The notes under the pieces were generated by a model. It had not been told where the DNA came from. It worked only from the letters and a program-made list of their open reading frames with translations, and did no database searches. Positions 15,393-24,985 of a DNA stretch of 64,000 nucleotides are shown here, piece by piece. Position numbers and translations under genes: made by a program. Origin of the DNA: DATCJA01 sp963814955 (lineage in GTDB: Bacteria > Acidobacteriota > Vicinamibacteria > Vicinamibacterales > UBA2999); contig CAWFEX010000004.1 in the NCBI GenBank assembly GCA_963814955.1, positions 1,100,540 to 1,164,539 on the forward strand. Direction: 5' to 3'. The first letter of the stretch is position 1; every line of letters begins with the position of its first letter.

Positions 15393-16382
15393 ATGAATCG
15401 GCGCACCTTTGCCTTTCTTACCGGGGCGCTGACGTACCTGCTGGCGCTGACCATGGTTGCTGCTTCAGGCGGAGGTGGACCTGAGACGATCGCGACGCAA
15501 CCGGGGTTCGTAACATCGCTACCTTTTCAGGTCGGTCCTGCGGCGGCCCAGGGTGCGACCGCTCAGGCTGGCACCGCATACGTCGGCGAGGCCACCTGTC
15601 TGGGCTGTCACGAGGATCAGGCCTACAAAGGCACGGCACACGGTCGCTCGTTCAACGAACGCACGCCTGCGGCCAACCTGGGGTGCGAAAGCTGTCACGG
15701 GCCTGGAAAGGCGCACGCCGACAGCGGCGACCCGACGCTGATCAGAAGGTTCACGGCCATCTCGCCGTCGGAAGTGAGCGCGACCTGCACGTCGTGCCAT
15801 AACCGCGCCACGCATGCGTTGTGGGACGGCAGCCAGCACGATCAGCGGAATCTGAGCTGCATCACCTGCCACAGCATCCACTCGGCGAAAGGCCAACCGC
15901 AACTGAAGGCGCAGAACCAGACAGCGCTTTGTAGCACGTGCCACCGCAACGTTGTAAACCGGACCCACCGCTTCAATCACATGCCGGTGCGGGAGGGCGC
16001 GCTGACATGCTCGTCGTGCCACAACGTGCACGGGAGCACGAACGTCCGGCTGCTCCGGGCGGGGACGACGATCGACGAGAGCTGCACGAGCTGCCACACA
16101 GACAAGCGCGGGCCCTATCTCTGGGAACACGCGCCCGTCAGTGAGAGCTGTATCACCTGTCACGACCCGCACGGGTCGAACAACGACCGTATGCTGGTGA
16201 GCAAACTGCCCTTCCTCTGCCAGCGGTGCCACGTGACCTCGCGCCATCCGCCGACGGTCTACGAGGGGTTCCTGCTCCAGAATTCGCAGAACGCCAACAA
16301 GATTTCCGCGCGGTCCTGCACGATCTGCCATCAGCAGATACATGGGTCCAACGCTCCGTCAGGCAAGGCGTTCCTGCGGTAG
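15393..16382 (+). CDS. DmsE/MtrA-like decahaem c-type cytochrome
   Basis: A 329-residue exported protein with ten CxxCH motifs (CLGCH, CESCH, CTSCH, CITCH, CSTCH, CSSCH, CTSCH, CITCH, CQRCH, CTICH) after an N-terminal hydrophobic segment (FAFLTGALTYLLALTMVAA). Haem count, spacing and the downstream MtrB-type barrel fit the MtrA/DmsE/PioA family, which threads through the porin to carry electrons across the outer membrane. An ATG at 15,336 with AGGAG is an alternative start overlapping the NapC gene. Confidence 0.9.
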   Translation: MNRRTFAFLTGALTYLLALTMVAASGGGGPETIATQPGFVTSLPFQVGPAAAQGATAQAGTAYVGEATCLGCHEDQAYKGTAHGRSFNERTPAANLGCESCHGPGKAHADSGDPTLIRRFTAISPSEVSATCTSCHNRATHALWDGSQHDQRNLSCITCHSIHSAKGQPQLKAQNQTALCSTCHRNVVNRTHRFNHMPVREGALTCSSCHNVHGSTNVRLLRAGTTIDESCTSCHTDKRGPYLWEHAPVSESCITCHDPHGSNNDRMLVSKLPFLCQRCHVTSRHPPTVYEGFLLQNSQNANKISARSCTICHQQIHGSNAPSGKAFLR

Positions 16383-16399
16383 GGGGGAGGAGAAGGGCG

Positions 16400-18795
16400 A
16401 TGCGCGACAGACTCCTGATGCTCACCGTGGCGCTCGTGCTGGTCTCCCGTCCGGGAGTGGCCCAGACGCCGCCAGCGCCACAGACCCAGGCTCCAGTCCC
16501 GACCACGCTGCTCAGCGGGTCGGTCGATGTCGGCAGCCTGCTCACGACGACCAAGGGCGATCAGGCGCGATACGAACGGTATCGTGACACACGCGACGGC
16601 GTGTATTCGATTTTCAGTGTCAACCGCGAGGGCGGTTCGTATCTGTTCGATGCGAACGCGTCGCACGTCGGCTATCGCGACCAGCGGTACAACGCCAGCG
16701 TCATGAGCCGCAAAGTCAACGCGGACTTCCAGTGGCTATCGCTGCCGCTCAACTACAGTTATCTGACGCGGACGCCCTACGCCACGAGCGGCAGCACGCT
16801 GACGCTGGACGACAACGCGCAGCGAGCGGTGCAGGGACCGACGTTCGCCCCGGCCGACGGGACTGCCGTCGGTGTTCCGTGCGCGCCCGGCGCTCCACCC
16901 GCCTCCTGCAGCACGCCGGCGCTGGCCGCCCAGGCGCGAGCCAACCGGTCGATCTACAACAGCATCGCGTCCGCGTTCGATCTGCGGCAGCAACGCAACA
17001 CGGCGGCTTTCGCCGCTGAACTACGCGGCGACGCGGGCCGTCGACGTTGACGCGCGGTTCCTGTCATCCAGCCGGGACGGGCAGCAGCCCTGGGGCGCGT
17101 CGTTCGCCTTCAACAACGCGGTCGAGCTGCCGAAGCCGCTCGACGACCGGACGAACGACGTGTCGCTCGGCGCTACATGGGCGAACCCGCGGGCGATGTT
17201 TCGCGTGGGCTGGGACGGATCGTGGTTCACCAACCATGTCAAAAGCCTCGTCTGGGACAACCCGATCTTCCTCACGGATTTCAATAATGGGCTGCTGCCA
17301 CCGAACGGTCCGTACGACCCGAACGGCTACAGCAACGGGAACGGTCCTGCGCAGGGGCGCGAGTCGACCGCGCCCAACAACATGATGAACGTCGTGAGCG
17401 CAGTGGGTCTCTACAAGATGCGGGGCCGGACGACGCTGAACGGAACGGTTCAGCTGACGTCGCAGACGCAGGACGAAGCGTTGATCCCCTTCACGATCAA
17501 TTCGGTCATCAACACTCCGGTCGTGTTCGCGGCTTTCCCGCACATCGCGCAGCTTCCTCGCTCGACGGCGCAGGCCGAGGCGAGAGGAATCAACACGCTC
17601 ATCAACTTCAGCTCGCGGCCCTCGCGCACCGTGAGCTTTACCGTCCGGTACCGGTTCAACGACCGCGACGTACGGACGCCGGTCTTCGATGCCACCGAAT
17701 ACGTGCGCTTCGATGCGGTCCCTGAGGAGATCGAAGAGGGCTTCTCGCCCCAGTTCGACATCTCGCGCCAGTTCTTCGATGCCAACGTCTCATTTACGCC
17801 GGCGCGCTGGGGAACCCTCCGCGTCGGCTACGGTCACGAGGGGGTGGAGCGTCAGGGGCGCGGCTTCGCCGACGTGGGCGAGCACATTTTCCGCGCCTCG
17901 TTCGACACCTTCTCAAGCCAGTACGTCACGCTTCGCGCTGCATTCGACGTCGGGCGCCGCCGCGGCGAAGGATTCGTCGAGACCGGCGTCGACTACGAGC
18001 TCGGGCCGGGCGGCACGCAGCCGACGCTCCGCTACTACGACGAGGCGGACCGCGACCGGACGCGCGGATCCCTGCTGCTCACGGTGATGCCGCGCGATTC
18101 GGTCGACTTCTACGTTCAGTTCGCTCGAGGAAAGGACGAATACATGGCCGATACGTCGGTGCCCGTCAGCCGGCCTGGCGAGCTGTTCGGGCTGCAGGAG
18201 TCAGATGTGAGGAACTGGAACGTGGGGGTCAACTTTCACCCCACGGACGTCGTTTCCCTCGGCGGCAATTACGGCCGCGATCGGTACGGCTCGTTTCAGC
18301 TCTCGCGCAACGCGAACCCGCCGCCCGATCCGAGCTGGACGGATCCAAGCCGGAACTGGACGCTCGACAATGACGACCGAATCAACAACGCCAGCGTCTA
18401 TCTCGATCTGCTTCGCGCCGTCCGGAACACGGACATTCGCTTCGCCTACGACTACAGCGACTCGGACAACAGCTTCGTGCACGGGGGGCCACGCATCGCG
18501 GCGCTCGCCTCCCTCAACCAGTTCATTCCTCTGCCTGACGTCGAGAACACGTGGCATCGGGCCAATGCGGACGTCCACTACTTTTTCACCAGTCGCGCGG
18601 GCATCGGCGTTGGCTACTACTTCGAGAAGCTCGACATCGCAGACTTCAACACGATCGATACGAACGGTCCGGTGGGCTTCGCGCCGGCCACCGGCGAGCC
18701 GCGGATTGACTGGCTCAGCGGCCTGCTCACCGGGTACGGTAATCGGCCTGTACACCGGCCACACCGCGTACGTGAGGGTGCTATATCGCTTCTAG
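16400..18795 (+). CDS. MtrB/PioB-family outer-membrane porin of a decahaem conduit (two frameshifts)
   Basis: ATG 16,400 has a strong GGAGGAGAAGG site and starts a signal peptide (LLMLTVALVLVSRPGVAQ). The long beta-rich sequence continues in three frames. The first ends around 17,010-17,030 (AAFAAELRGDAG). The second runs from about 17,010 to 18,740 (NYAATRAVDVDARF...). The third holds the true end, GLYTGHTAYVRVLYRF, at 18,793. C-terminal Phe and strands such as NVGVNFHPTDVVSLGGNYG mark an outer-membrane barrel. MtrB/PioB barrels sheath the decahaem cytochrome encoded just upstream. Whether the indels are real or sequencing errors cannot be told. Confidence 0.82.
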
Positions 18796-18832
18796 GACGA
18801 CGCTCCGTTGTGGGTTGATCGCGAGGGTCATC

Positions 18833-19261
18833 TCAAGCCGCCTTCGTTACCAGCTCGCGACCGGTCAGCACCATGCAAGGCGCCGTGCGCACGACGCGTT
18901 CGGCAACGCTCCCGGTCAGTAGATGTGCAACGCCGCTGCGACCGTGCGTGCCCATCACGATCAGATCAACACCGCTCGATCGCGCGTAGCTGACGATCTC
19001 ATCCGCGACTGCATCGGATCGGAGCACGACAGTCACCGCGCCCCGTTCGCGCTCCTCGCGGGTGAGGAGCTCCCGAAGCTGTCGCATCGCGCCGGCTTCC
19101 ACCGTCTGAGGATCGGCGACCGTCGGATGCAGGAAATCGTTCTCGAGCACGTGCAGCAGGTGCAGGCTCGCCCCGAATCGCGCAGCCAGCATTCGCGCAT
19201 AGCCGAGAGCGACGCCCGAAGACGCGCTGAAATCAGTTGGAACGAGGATCCGGGTGAACAT
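18833..19261 (-). CDS. Single-domain universal stress protein
   Basis: A 142-residue UspA protein, start MFTRILVPTDFSASS, ATP-binding motif GTHGRSGVAHLLTGS near residue 108 and end CMVLTGRE. GGAGGG before ATG 19,261 fixes the start. It converges on the porin gene and is driven from a -24/-12 site 49-63 bases upstream. It closely resembles the single-domain Usp at 29,672-30,157. Confidence 0.92.
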   Translation of the reverse strand: MFTRILVPTDFSASSGVALGYARMLAARFGASLHLLHVLENDFLHPTVADPQTVEAGAMRQLRELLTREERERGAVTVVLRSDAVADEIVSYARSSGVDLIVMGTHGRSGVAHLLTGSVAERVVRTAPCMVLTGRELVTKAA

Positions 19262-19309
19262 GATCCCTCCGTTTCGAATCATGAATACATACGTGCAACC
19301 CTGACGACA

Positions 19310-19324
19310 GCACACTTCGTACCA
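19310..19324 (-). promoter_or_regulatory. Putative sigma-54 promoter (minus) for usp 19,261
   Basis: TGGTACGAAGTGTGC on the minus strand, with exact spacing. It is nearly the same as the promoter of the Usp gene at 56,846. The predicted leader is 37 bases. Confidence 0.55.
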
Positions 19325-19431
19325 CGCCTTGAACTTGGACTGATTCTTGAAACCCGCCAGTTGCAGTCGTCGAGAACCATCGGATAACTGATACGCCGGG
19401 GAGTTCTTCCGCGCGATCGCGCGTCGTCGAC

Positions 19432-19467
19432 TGCGAAGGATTCTGGACGACTGCGGATTTTTTCGCA
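19432..19467. promoter_or_regulatory. Putative enhancer pair upstream of usp 19,261
   Basis: TGCGGATTTTTTCGCA (19,452-19,467) is preceded by a weaker TGCGAAGGATTC copy offset by 20 bases. It lies about 110-145 bases upstream of the minus-strand -24 element. Confidence 0.4.
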
Positions 19468-19487
19468 GCGTAATCGAGGCTGCCAGT

Positions 19488-19839
19488 ATGCCAACACCAT
19501 TGAGTCATGGCCGCCGAGGTTTTCTCACGCGCGTAATCGGTTCGATACAGGCAGCGATTGGCGGCACCGTAGCTTTCATGGTTGGCGGCGCAATCAGCGC
19601 GCCGTTCCATCGGCGTGACGACAACTGGCTCGCTGCGGCGACGCTGGGCGAATTGATCCCGGGCGAACCGACGCCGGTCATGCTGCGCGTGGTCCACGAC
19701 GCGCGACGCGAATTGGCTGCGCGAGTGGATCAGCGATCCAAGCAGACTGGACACTGTTGCCTCGATGCCTGCCTTCAGCGAACGGCTGTCGGATCGAGAA
19801 ATCACCGCGATCTTGCGCTATCTCTCGCGCCGGAAATGA
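19488..19839 (+). pseudogene. Fused remnants of a Rieske protein and a cytochrome c
   Basis: ATG 19,488 begins a Rieske-type N-terminus: a twin-arginine-like GRRGFLTRVIG, then a membrane helix and the conserved FHRRDDNWLAAATLGELIPGEPTPVMLRVVHDARR. About 240 bases in, the Rieske sequence stops without its CxH...CxxH cluster motifs. After a frame change, ATG 19,765 begins MPAFSERLSDREITAILRYLSRRK, the C-terminus of a class I cytochrome c with its Met ligand. Rieske and cytochrome c genes normally flank cytochrome b, so an internal deletion seems to have collapsed a bc-type operon. Confidence 0.6.
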
Positions 19840-19865
19840 GCGAAGTGGGCGAGCGCTGTCTGCCT

Positions 19866-19920
19866 GGGGAATTTCTCACGGCAGCGGCGAAATCCTCGGA
19901 GCGATGGGGATGTCCGTCCT
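19866..19920. promoter_or_regulatory. Putative enhancer cluster upstream of the TonB receptor
   Basis: Three related sites: GGGAATTTCTC (19,867), GGCGAAATCCTCGG (19,887) and GGGGATGTCCG (19,906), about 20 bases apart. They lie 55-108 bases upstream of the promoter at 19,974. They are degenerate, so this is less certain than other pairs. Confidence 0.35.
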
Positions 19921-19973
19921 CTTGAATGTGCGGGAATCACTTGCAAGCCGAGCATCCACGCAGTCCAAAAGAT

Positions 19974-19988
19974 TGGCATGGGGCGTGC
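19974..19988 (+). promoter_or_regulatory. Putative sigma-54 promoter for the TonB receptor
   Basis: TGGCATGGGGCGTGC, with exact -24/-12 spacing. The predicted start near 20,000 leaves a 41-base leader to ATG 20,041. Confidence 0.55.
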
Positions 19989-20040
19989 CCTGCCGCCGGG
20001 TGTCTGAGAGCAACGGTAGTCATCAAGTGGAGCATTCGCC

Positions 20041-22414
20041 ATGAGCCTCACCATCGCTTCGCGGGTTCACCGTCGGGAAGGCCTCAGCGCGGCCGGGCTG
20101 GCCGTTTCGGTTTGCGCATGGTTGCTGTTGGCACCGCCCGCGTACGCCCAGTCGGGCGGCACAATCACCGGTCGCGTTGCCGACGAAACGGGCGGCGTTC
20201 TGCCAGGTGTGACGGTTGACCTGCACAGCTATGGGATGGAGACCACCGCTGTAACCGACGGCACCGGTGACTATCGCATCGAAGACGTGCCAGCTGGGCC
20301 GGTGGAGCTGACCTTCAAGCTGATTAACTTCACCGTCGTCCGGCGGACATTGAATGTGACGGCCGGACAAACGGTGACTGCGGATGCGGTACTCGGCCTT
20401 TCCCTCACGGCCGACGTGGTCGTGACTGGGACGCGCACCTTTCGCAACATCGCGGACCTGGAGAACCCGGCAGAGAATCTCGTTGGCGTGGCGAGCGCCG
20501 CCAGTCAGGGGGCCATCACAGCCAAACAGCTCGAGGCACGGCCGATCATGCGGCCCGCGGAGGTGCTCGAAGCCGTGCCCGGTCTGATTGCCAGCCAGCA
20601 CAGTGGCGAGGGCAAAGCGAATCAATACTACCTTCGAGGTTTCAATCTCGACCACGGCTCGGACTTTGCCGCCACGATTGCAGGCGTGCCGGTCAACCTG
20701 CCGACGCAGGCGCACTTTCACGGCTACGCCGACACCAATATTCTGATTCCCGAACTCGTCAGTGGCGTGCAGTTCAAGAAGGGACCGTACCACGCCGAAG
20801 ATGGCGACTTCTCTGCGGCCGGATCGTCGAACGTGAACTACGTGAATCAGCTCGATCGGCCGGTTGTCTCACTGAGCGGCGGCGCCCAGGGATGGGGACG
20901 GTTATTCGGGGCCGCGTCACCACGGATCGGCACTGGGTACCTGCTTGTCGGCGCCGAGGCCGTCCACAACGACGGACCGTGGACACTCAAAGATGATTTC
21001 CGCAAGGTGAATGGCATCGTTCGGTACACCCGCGGCGATACGCGCGATGGGTTTTCTCTCACTGGCATGGGGTACGACGCGGACTGGAATGCGACCGATC
21101 AGATTCCGCAGCGCGCGATCGATGAGGGTCGGATCTCGCGTTTCGGCAATATCGATCCGAGTGATGGAGGTCGTACCTACAAGATACAGCGTCGTCGCTG
21201 AAGCGCAGCGGTCCGCTGTGAATGCCTCCACGCGCGCGACGGTATTCGCCTTCCGATACGGCCTGAATCTGGTGTCGAATTTCACCTACTTCCTCGACGA
21301 TCCAATCGACGGCGATCAGCGAGAGCAGGAGGACCGGCGAAACGTGTTTGGTGGCCGCCTGACGCGGCGGCGGCTCGACACGTTCATGGGACGCCATGTA
21401 GAGAGCGCAGTGGGTGTGCAGCTTCGTCACGACGCGATCAGTAACACCGCGCTTTACAAGACAGTCAATGCGCGCCGCACCGGCACGATCCGCGCCGATG
21501 CGGTCGATCAGACGTCACTCGGCCTCTTCGGACAGGCAGAAGTCGAATGGTCCCGTGTGCTCAGGACGACGTTCGGACTGCGCGGCGACGGCTACCACTT
21601 CAATGTTGAATCCAGCCATCCGGCGAACTCAGGGACTGCCAGCGCCGGTCTCGTCAGCCCGAAGGTGACGGCGGTTTTGGGTCCGTGGAAGGAGACGGAG
21701 CTTTATATCAACGGAGGCTACGGGTATCACAGCAACGATGCACGCGGCGCGACGATTGCCGTGGATCCAAGTACAGGGGAACCCGCCGAGCCCGTAACGC
21801 CGCTTGTCCGTGCCCGAGGCGCAGAGTTGGGCATCCGGACGGTGCGAATTCGAGGGCTTCAATCCACGGTGGCGCTGTGGTACCTCGGGTTCGACTCGGA
21901 GCTCCTGTTCATCGGCGACGCGGGCATAACCGAGGCGAGTCGTCCGAGTCGTCGTTTCGGCGTCGAGTGGACGAACTATGCACGACTGAAGGCATGGCTG
22001 ACGGCCGAAGCCGACATGTCTTTTTCGCGCGCGAGATTCACAGATCACGCCGCGGAGGGTGACGTGATCCCCGGTGCGCTCGACCGCGTCGTATCGGGCG
22101 CTCTGACCGTCGAACCCGCGAAACGCGTGTTCGGGAGCATTCGCCTGCGCCATTTCGGCCCGCGTCCGTTGATCGAGAATGCCAGCGTCCGGTCGGAGTC
22201 GACAACGATTTGGAACGGGGAAATCGGCTATGGTGTGACGAGCCGGACCCGACTCATGTTCGAGATGTTCAACCTGTTGGATTCGAAAGTGTCGGATATC
22301 GACTACTTCTACACCTCCAGGCTGCCAGGTGAACCCTTGGTCGGCGTGGAGGACATCCATCTGCACCCGTCGCTCCCGCGCGCAGCGCGCGTCACCCTGC
22401 AGATGTCGTTCTGA
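20041..22414 (+). CDS. TonB-dependent receptor with carboxypeptidase-regulatory-like domain (one frameshift)
   Basis: About 790 residues. A signal peptide (AWLLLAPPAYAQ) is followed by a carboxypeptidase-regulatory beta-sandwich (GTITGRVADETGGVLPGVTV), a plug domain (RPAEVLEAVPGLIASQHSGEG...YYLRGFNLDHG) and a barrel ending MFNLLDSKVSDIDYFY...ARVTLQMSF. The frame breaks at about 21,180, where one extra A changes TYRYSVVAEAQR to TYKIQRRR-stop; deleting it restores one protein. The HGSDFA plug and the HFHGYAD segment suggest an unusual ligand, but none can be assigned. Confidence 0.85.
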
Positions 22415-22453
22415 CGATCAGGTCGGCGACCGCGCGTCTCCTGAGGACGATCG

Positions 22454-23113
22454 ATGAAAAATGGCGGCAGCAAGATCGGCATCGTCGGATCAGGCATCGT
22501 CGGGCAAACGCTCGCCAACGGTTTCGTCAGGCACGGCTACGACGTCACGATCGGGACCAACACGGCAAGCAAACGCGAGGAGCTGAAGTCGAAAACGAAC
22601 GGGAAGGTGAAGATTGGCTCGTTCGAGGACGCGGCGAAGTTCGGTGAGGTCGTCGTCGTGGCGACGAAGGGGACAGCGGCCGAGGCCGCGCTGAAGGCGG
22701 CCGGCGTTGCCAATCTCAACGGCAAAACCGTCATCGACACCACGAATCCAATCGCCGATGCGCCACCGGTCAACGGGGTGTTGCAGTACTTCACCTCGCA
22801 AAACGAATCGCTCATGGAACGGCTCCAGGCACTCGCACCCGAGGCTCACTTCGTGAAGTCGTTCAGTTGCATTGGCAACGCGTTCATGGTTAACCCCGAC
22901 TTCAACGGCGTCAAGCCAACGATGTTCATCTGCGGCAACCATGACGGCGCGAAGAGCGAAGTGAAGGTAATCCTCGATCAATTCGGGTTCGACGTCGCGG
23001 ATATGGGAACGGTCGAAGGAGCCCGCGCAATTGAGCCGCTCTGCATGCTCTGGTGCATTCCCGGATTCCTGAGGAACAGCTGGACACATGCATTCAAGCT
23101 GCTGAAGCGATAG
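22454..23113 (+). CDS. NADP-binding oxidoreductase, F420-dependent NADP reductase family
   Basis: A 219-residue soluble Rossmann-fold protein: nucleotide-binding motif IGIVGSGIVGQTLANGF at the N-terminus, VVVVATKG and VIDTTNPI in the middle, and a C-terminal helical region. It resembles the Npd/F420-dependent NADP oxidoreductase family. Without F420 genes nearby the true cofactor partner is unknown. It is unlinked to the sigma-54-type promoters, and a strong hairpin follows it. Confidence 0.78.
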   Translation: MKNGGSKIGIVGSGIVGQTLANGFVRHGYDVTIGTNTASKREELKSKTNGKVKIGSFEDAAKFGEVVVVATKGTAAEAALKAAGVANLNGKTVIDTTNPIADAPPVNGVLQYFTSQNESLMERLQALAPEAHFVKSFSCIGNAFMVNPDFNGVKPTMFICGNHDGAKSEVKVILDQFGFDVADMGTVEGARAIEPLCMLWCIPGFLRNSWTHAFKLLKR

Positions 23114-23210
23114 GCCCTGCCGCGTCCTGACATCTCGCACGTGACCGCCCGTTCTTCGACGTCGCTCCCCAGGGGCCTCTAGCATCACGTCCGCGCCGAT
23201 ATCGCATTAG

Positions 23211-23248
23211 AAACCCGAGCTTCGCGATATTCGTCGCGAATCGGGTTT
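23211..23248. terminator. Strong inverted repeat, bidirectional terminator candidate
   Basis: AAACCCGA-gc-TTCGCGA, a six-base loop, then TCGCGAA-TCGGGTTT: two perfectly pairing arms of 15 bases with a 2-base bulge. It lies between the convergent genes ending at 23,113 and 23,319. Flanking AAA/TTT at the outer ends would supply short U tracts in both directions. Confidence 0.7.
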
Positions 23249-23318
23249 GAATTCCTGGTGACGGGACTCACAAGTTGCGAGGAAACAACCTCCAATGTGG
23301 TAGTCGTTGCGCAGCGTG

Positions 23319-23528
23319 TTAGTTCCAGTGGGTCGGCTCCGGCGACGCTTCCCAGTGCGGGCAGATCTCGCATTCCTCTTCGGTGACGCCGCAGCGTTCA
23401 CCACGACGAACGCACACCCAGAGTTTCTCCGGCTGCAAGTGATCCTCTACACCGATCACGCGATATCCCGGCCGGCTCCATCGACAGTCCCAGATCGTTT
23501 GCAGCGTCTTGATCGCGGTGCTTGCCAT
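23319..23528 (-). CDS. Small Cys-containing protein of unknown function (69 aa)
   Basis: Starts MASTAIKTLQTIWDCRWSRPGYRVIG and contains WVCVRRGERCGVTEEECEICPHW, five cysteines that could bind a metal. GGAGGAG before ATG 23,528 and the 24-base gap after the exported-protein gene show that it is the second gene of that operon. I do not recognise the family; it reads like a conserved small protein, not a chance ORF. Confidence 0.65.
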   Translation of the reverse strand: MASTAIKTLQTIWDCRWSRPGYRVIGVEDHLQPEKLWVCVRRGERCGVTEEECEICPHWEASPEPTHWN

Positions 23529-23552
23529 GGTCGTCTCCTCCGTATTGGGGAC

Positions 23553-24152
23553 CTACTGATAAATCACGCCCGGGCGAGCGCCTTCAGGCACCGCCTCCGG
23601 GAGTACGTCAACGACGAGGTTTGCCGGCAGGTCGACGAGGACCAGATCGCGTCCCCAGAACGCGTAGCCAAGCTCGCGTGGGAGCATCGGCAGCTTGCTG
23701 ACCAGCGTGGGCCACTGGACCGTGCCGAAAACCATGGGGAACGGCTGGTTCACTGCGGGAGCCACTTCCCCCGGAAGCGGGGCATAGAGCTGCGCCGCTA
23801 CGCCCGCAACGCCATGGAGCAGCGCAATGTCGATTCGTGCTCTGAACACCTCCGCGACCGGCGGAGTGAAGAAGTCCCCTTGTCGGGCCTCAGGACGCGC
23901 GGCCACGATCACGTTGCGCAGCTCGTCGCCAAGAACTCCGCCTTCGTCAAACAGCTGCGCCGGCGACATCCACCGGGCGAGGCGGCGATGGAGGTCGACA
24001 TACGTCTCAACGCTCGCTTCGAATTCCCTGAGCGCCGACTCCTCGATTGCTGAATGCCTCGAGACCTCGAGCTGACAGTCGCGGGTAGGTTCGGCAAGCG
24101 GCAGAAGCGGAACGAGAACCAGCGGGACGTGAATGAGGATGGTTGCCAGCAT
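23553..24152 (-). CDS. Exported protein of an undescribed family (paralogue 2)
   Basis: A 199-residue protein. ATG 24,152 has GAGGGGG upstream and opens a signal peptide (MLATILIHVPLVLVPLLPLAEP). Like paralogue 1 it has an ALREFEASVETYVDLHRRLA helix, a GDFFTPPVAEVFRARI segment and the ending LPRELGYAFWGRDLVLVDLPANLVVDVLPEAVP. It is driven by one of the best -24/-12 matches in the window and followed by a small Cys-rich gene. Probably periplasmic; the biochemical role is unknown. Confidence 0.75.
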   Translation of the reverse strand: MLATILIHVPLVLVPLLPLAEPTRDCQLEVSRHSAIEESALREFEASVETYVDLHRRLARWMSPAQLFDEGGVLGDELRNVIVAARPEARQGDFFTPPVAEVFRARIDIALLHGVAGVAAQLYAPLPGEVAPAVNQPFPMVFGTVQWPTLVSKLPMLPRELGYAFWGRDLVLVDLPANLVVDVLPEAVPEGARPGVIYQ

Positions 24153-24205
24153 GGCCGAGTCCCCCTCGTACAGCGGAATCATGGACGCGTTAGTGCTCCC
24201 ACGAG

Positions 24206-24220
24206 GCACGCATCGTGCCA
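24206..24220 (-). promoter_or_regulatory. Putative sigma-54 promoter for exported paralogue 2
   Basis: TGGCACGATGCGTGC on the minus strand, with full -24 consensus and exact spacing. The predicted start near 24,194 leaves a 42-base leader. Confidence 0.65.
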
Positions 24221-24270
24221 GCCACCACCTGGCGATATTCATGTATTCCGCGTTGAGCGATCCCGACGAG

Positions 24271-24306
24271 GTGCGAACTCGTGCGCGGGGCCGCGAATTT
24301 TTCCAG
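24271..24306. promoter_or_regulatory. Putative enhancer pair upstream of exported paralogue 2
   Basis: CCGCGAATTTTTCCAG (24,291-24,306) with a weaker GTGCGAACTCG copy 20 bases away. It lies 51-86 bases upstream of the minus-strand -24 element and 87-122 bases from the plus-strand promoter at 24,393. Confidence 0.45.
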
Positions 24307-24392
24307 CCTCGCCGCCGCGCGTTCGGAAGTCGCGAGATCTGATAGAAGTCGAGGGCTGAGGATTACGCGGCGCCGCGAGACACAACGGGACC

Positions 24393-24407
24393 TGGCGTGA
24401 GGCGTGC
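24393..24407 (+). promoter_or_regulatory. Putative sigma-54 promoter for the DUF2383 gene
   Basis: TGGCGTGAGGCGTGC, with correct spacing and -24 TGGCGT. The predicted start near 24,419 leaves a 93-base leader with AAAGGAG before ATG 24,512. Confidence 0.45.
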
Positions 24408-24511
24408 TTCTCTGGCGCAAGAGGAGCACATCGAATCGAGGCCGGGCGCGCAATTTGATTCCGGCTGTCCCAACCCGCTGCCATTCTGGGCATGCACGAA
24501 AGGAGTTCATC

Positions 24512-24964
24512 ATGGCCGAGCACACCGAACGATGGACGCTGAATCACCTGATCCAGACATGCCGGGACGGGGAACGCGGATTTCGATATGCGGCCAACCA
24601 CGCAACAGGTCTGGTCGTGAAAGAGCTTTTTCTGGAAATCGCCACGCAGCGGCAGCGGTTTGCCGACGCACTGCTGCCTCACGCCCAGCGTCTGGGCGGA
24701 GAGACTGAGGCCGACGGCTCGGTCGTCGGTGCGCTGCATAGAGGCTGGATGACGGTAAGGGACACTTTGGCCCCCCATGAGGATGGAGCGATGATCAGGG
24801 AAGCCGAGCGGGGCGAGCGGGCGGCCATGGCAGCGTACGATGAAGCGCTCGAGAGCATGCTCCCACCCGAGTCTCGCGAACTCGTCGAATCGCAGCGCGC
24901 GCAGATTCAACACACATACCGGCGGCTCAACGGCGTTCTGACCGGGGATCCCGTCGGCGACTAG
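24512..24964 (+). CDS. PA2169/DUF2383-family four-helix-bundle protein
   Basis: A 150-residue all-helical protein starting MAEHTERWTLNHLIQTCRDGERGFRYAA, followed by LFLEIATQRQRFADALLPHAQRLGG and the C-terminal helix RELVESQRAQIQHTYRRLNG. This matches the ferritin-like DUF2383 stress family; the function is not established. AAAGGAG supports ATG 24,512. It is followed after 21 bases by a cytochrome-like gene, likely in the same transcript. Confidence 0.82.
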   Translation: MAEHTERWTLNHLIQTCRDGERGFRYAANHATGLVVKELFLEIATQRQRFADALLPHAQRLGGETEADGSVVGALHRGWMTVRDTLAPHEDGAMIREAERGERAAMAAYDEALESMLPPESRELVESQRAQIQHTYRRLNGVLTGDPVGD

Positions 24965-24985
24965 TTGCCAAGAAGGGATCGAGTC

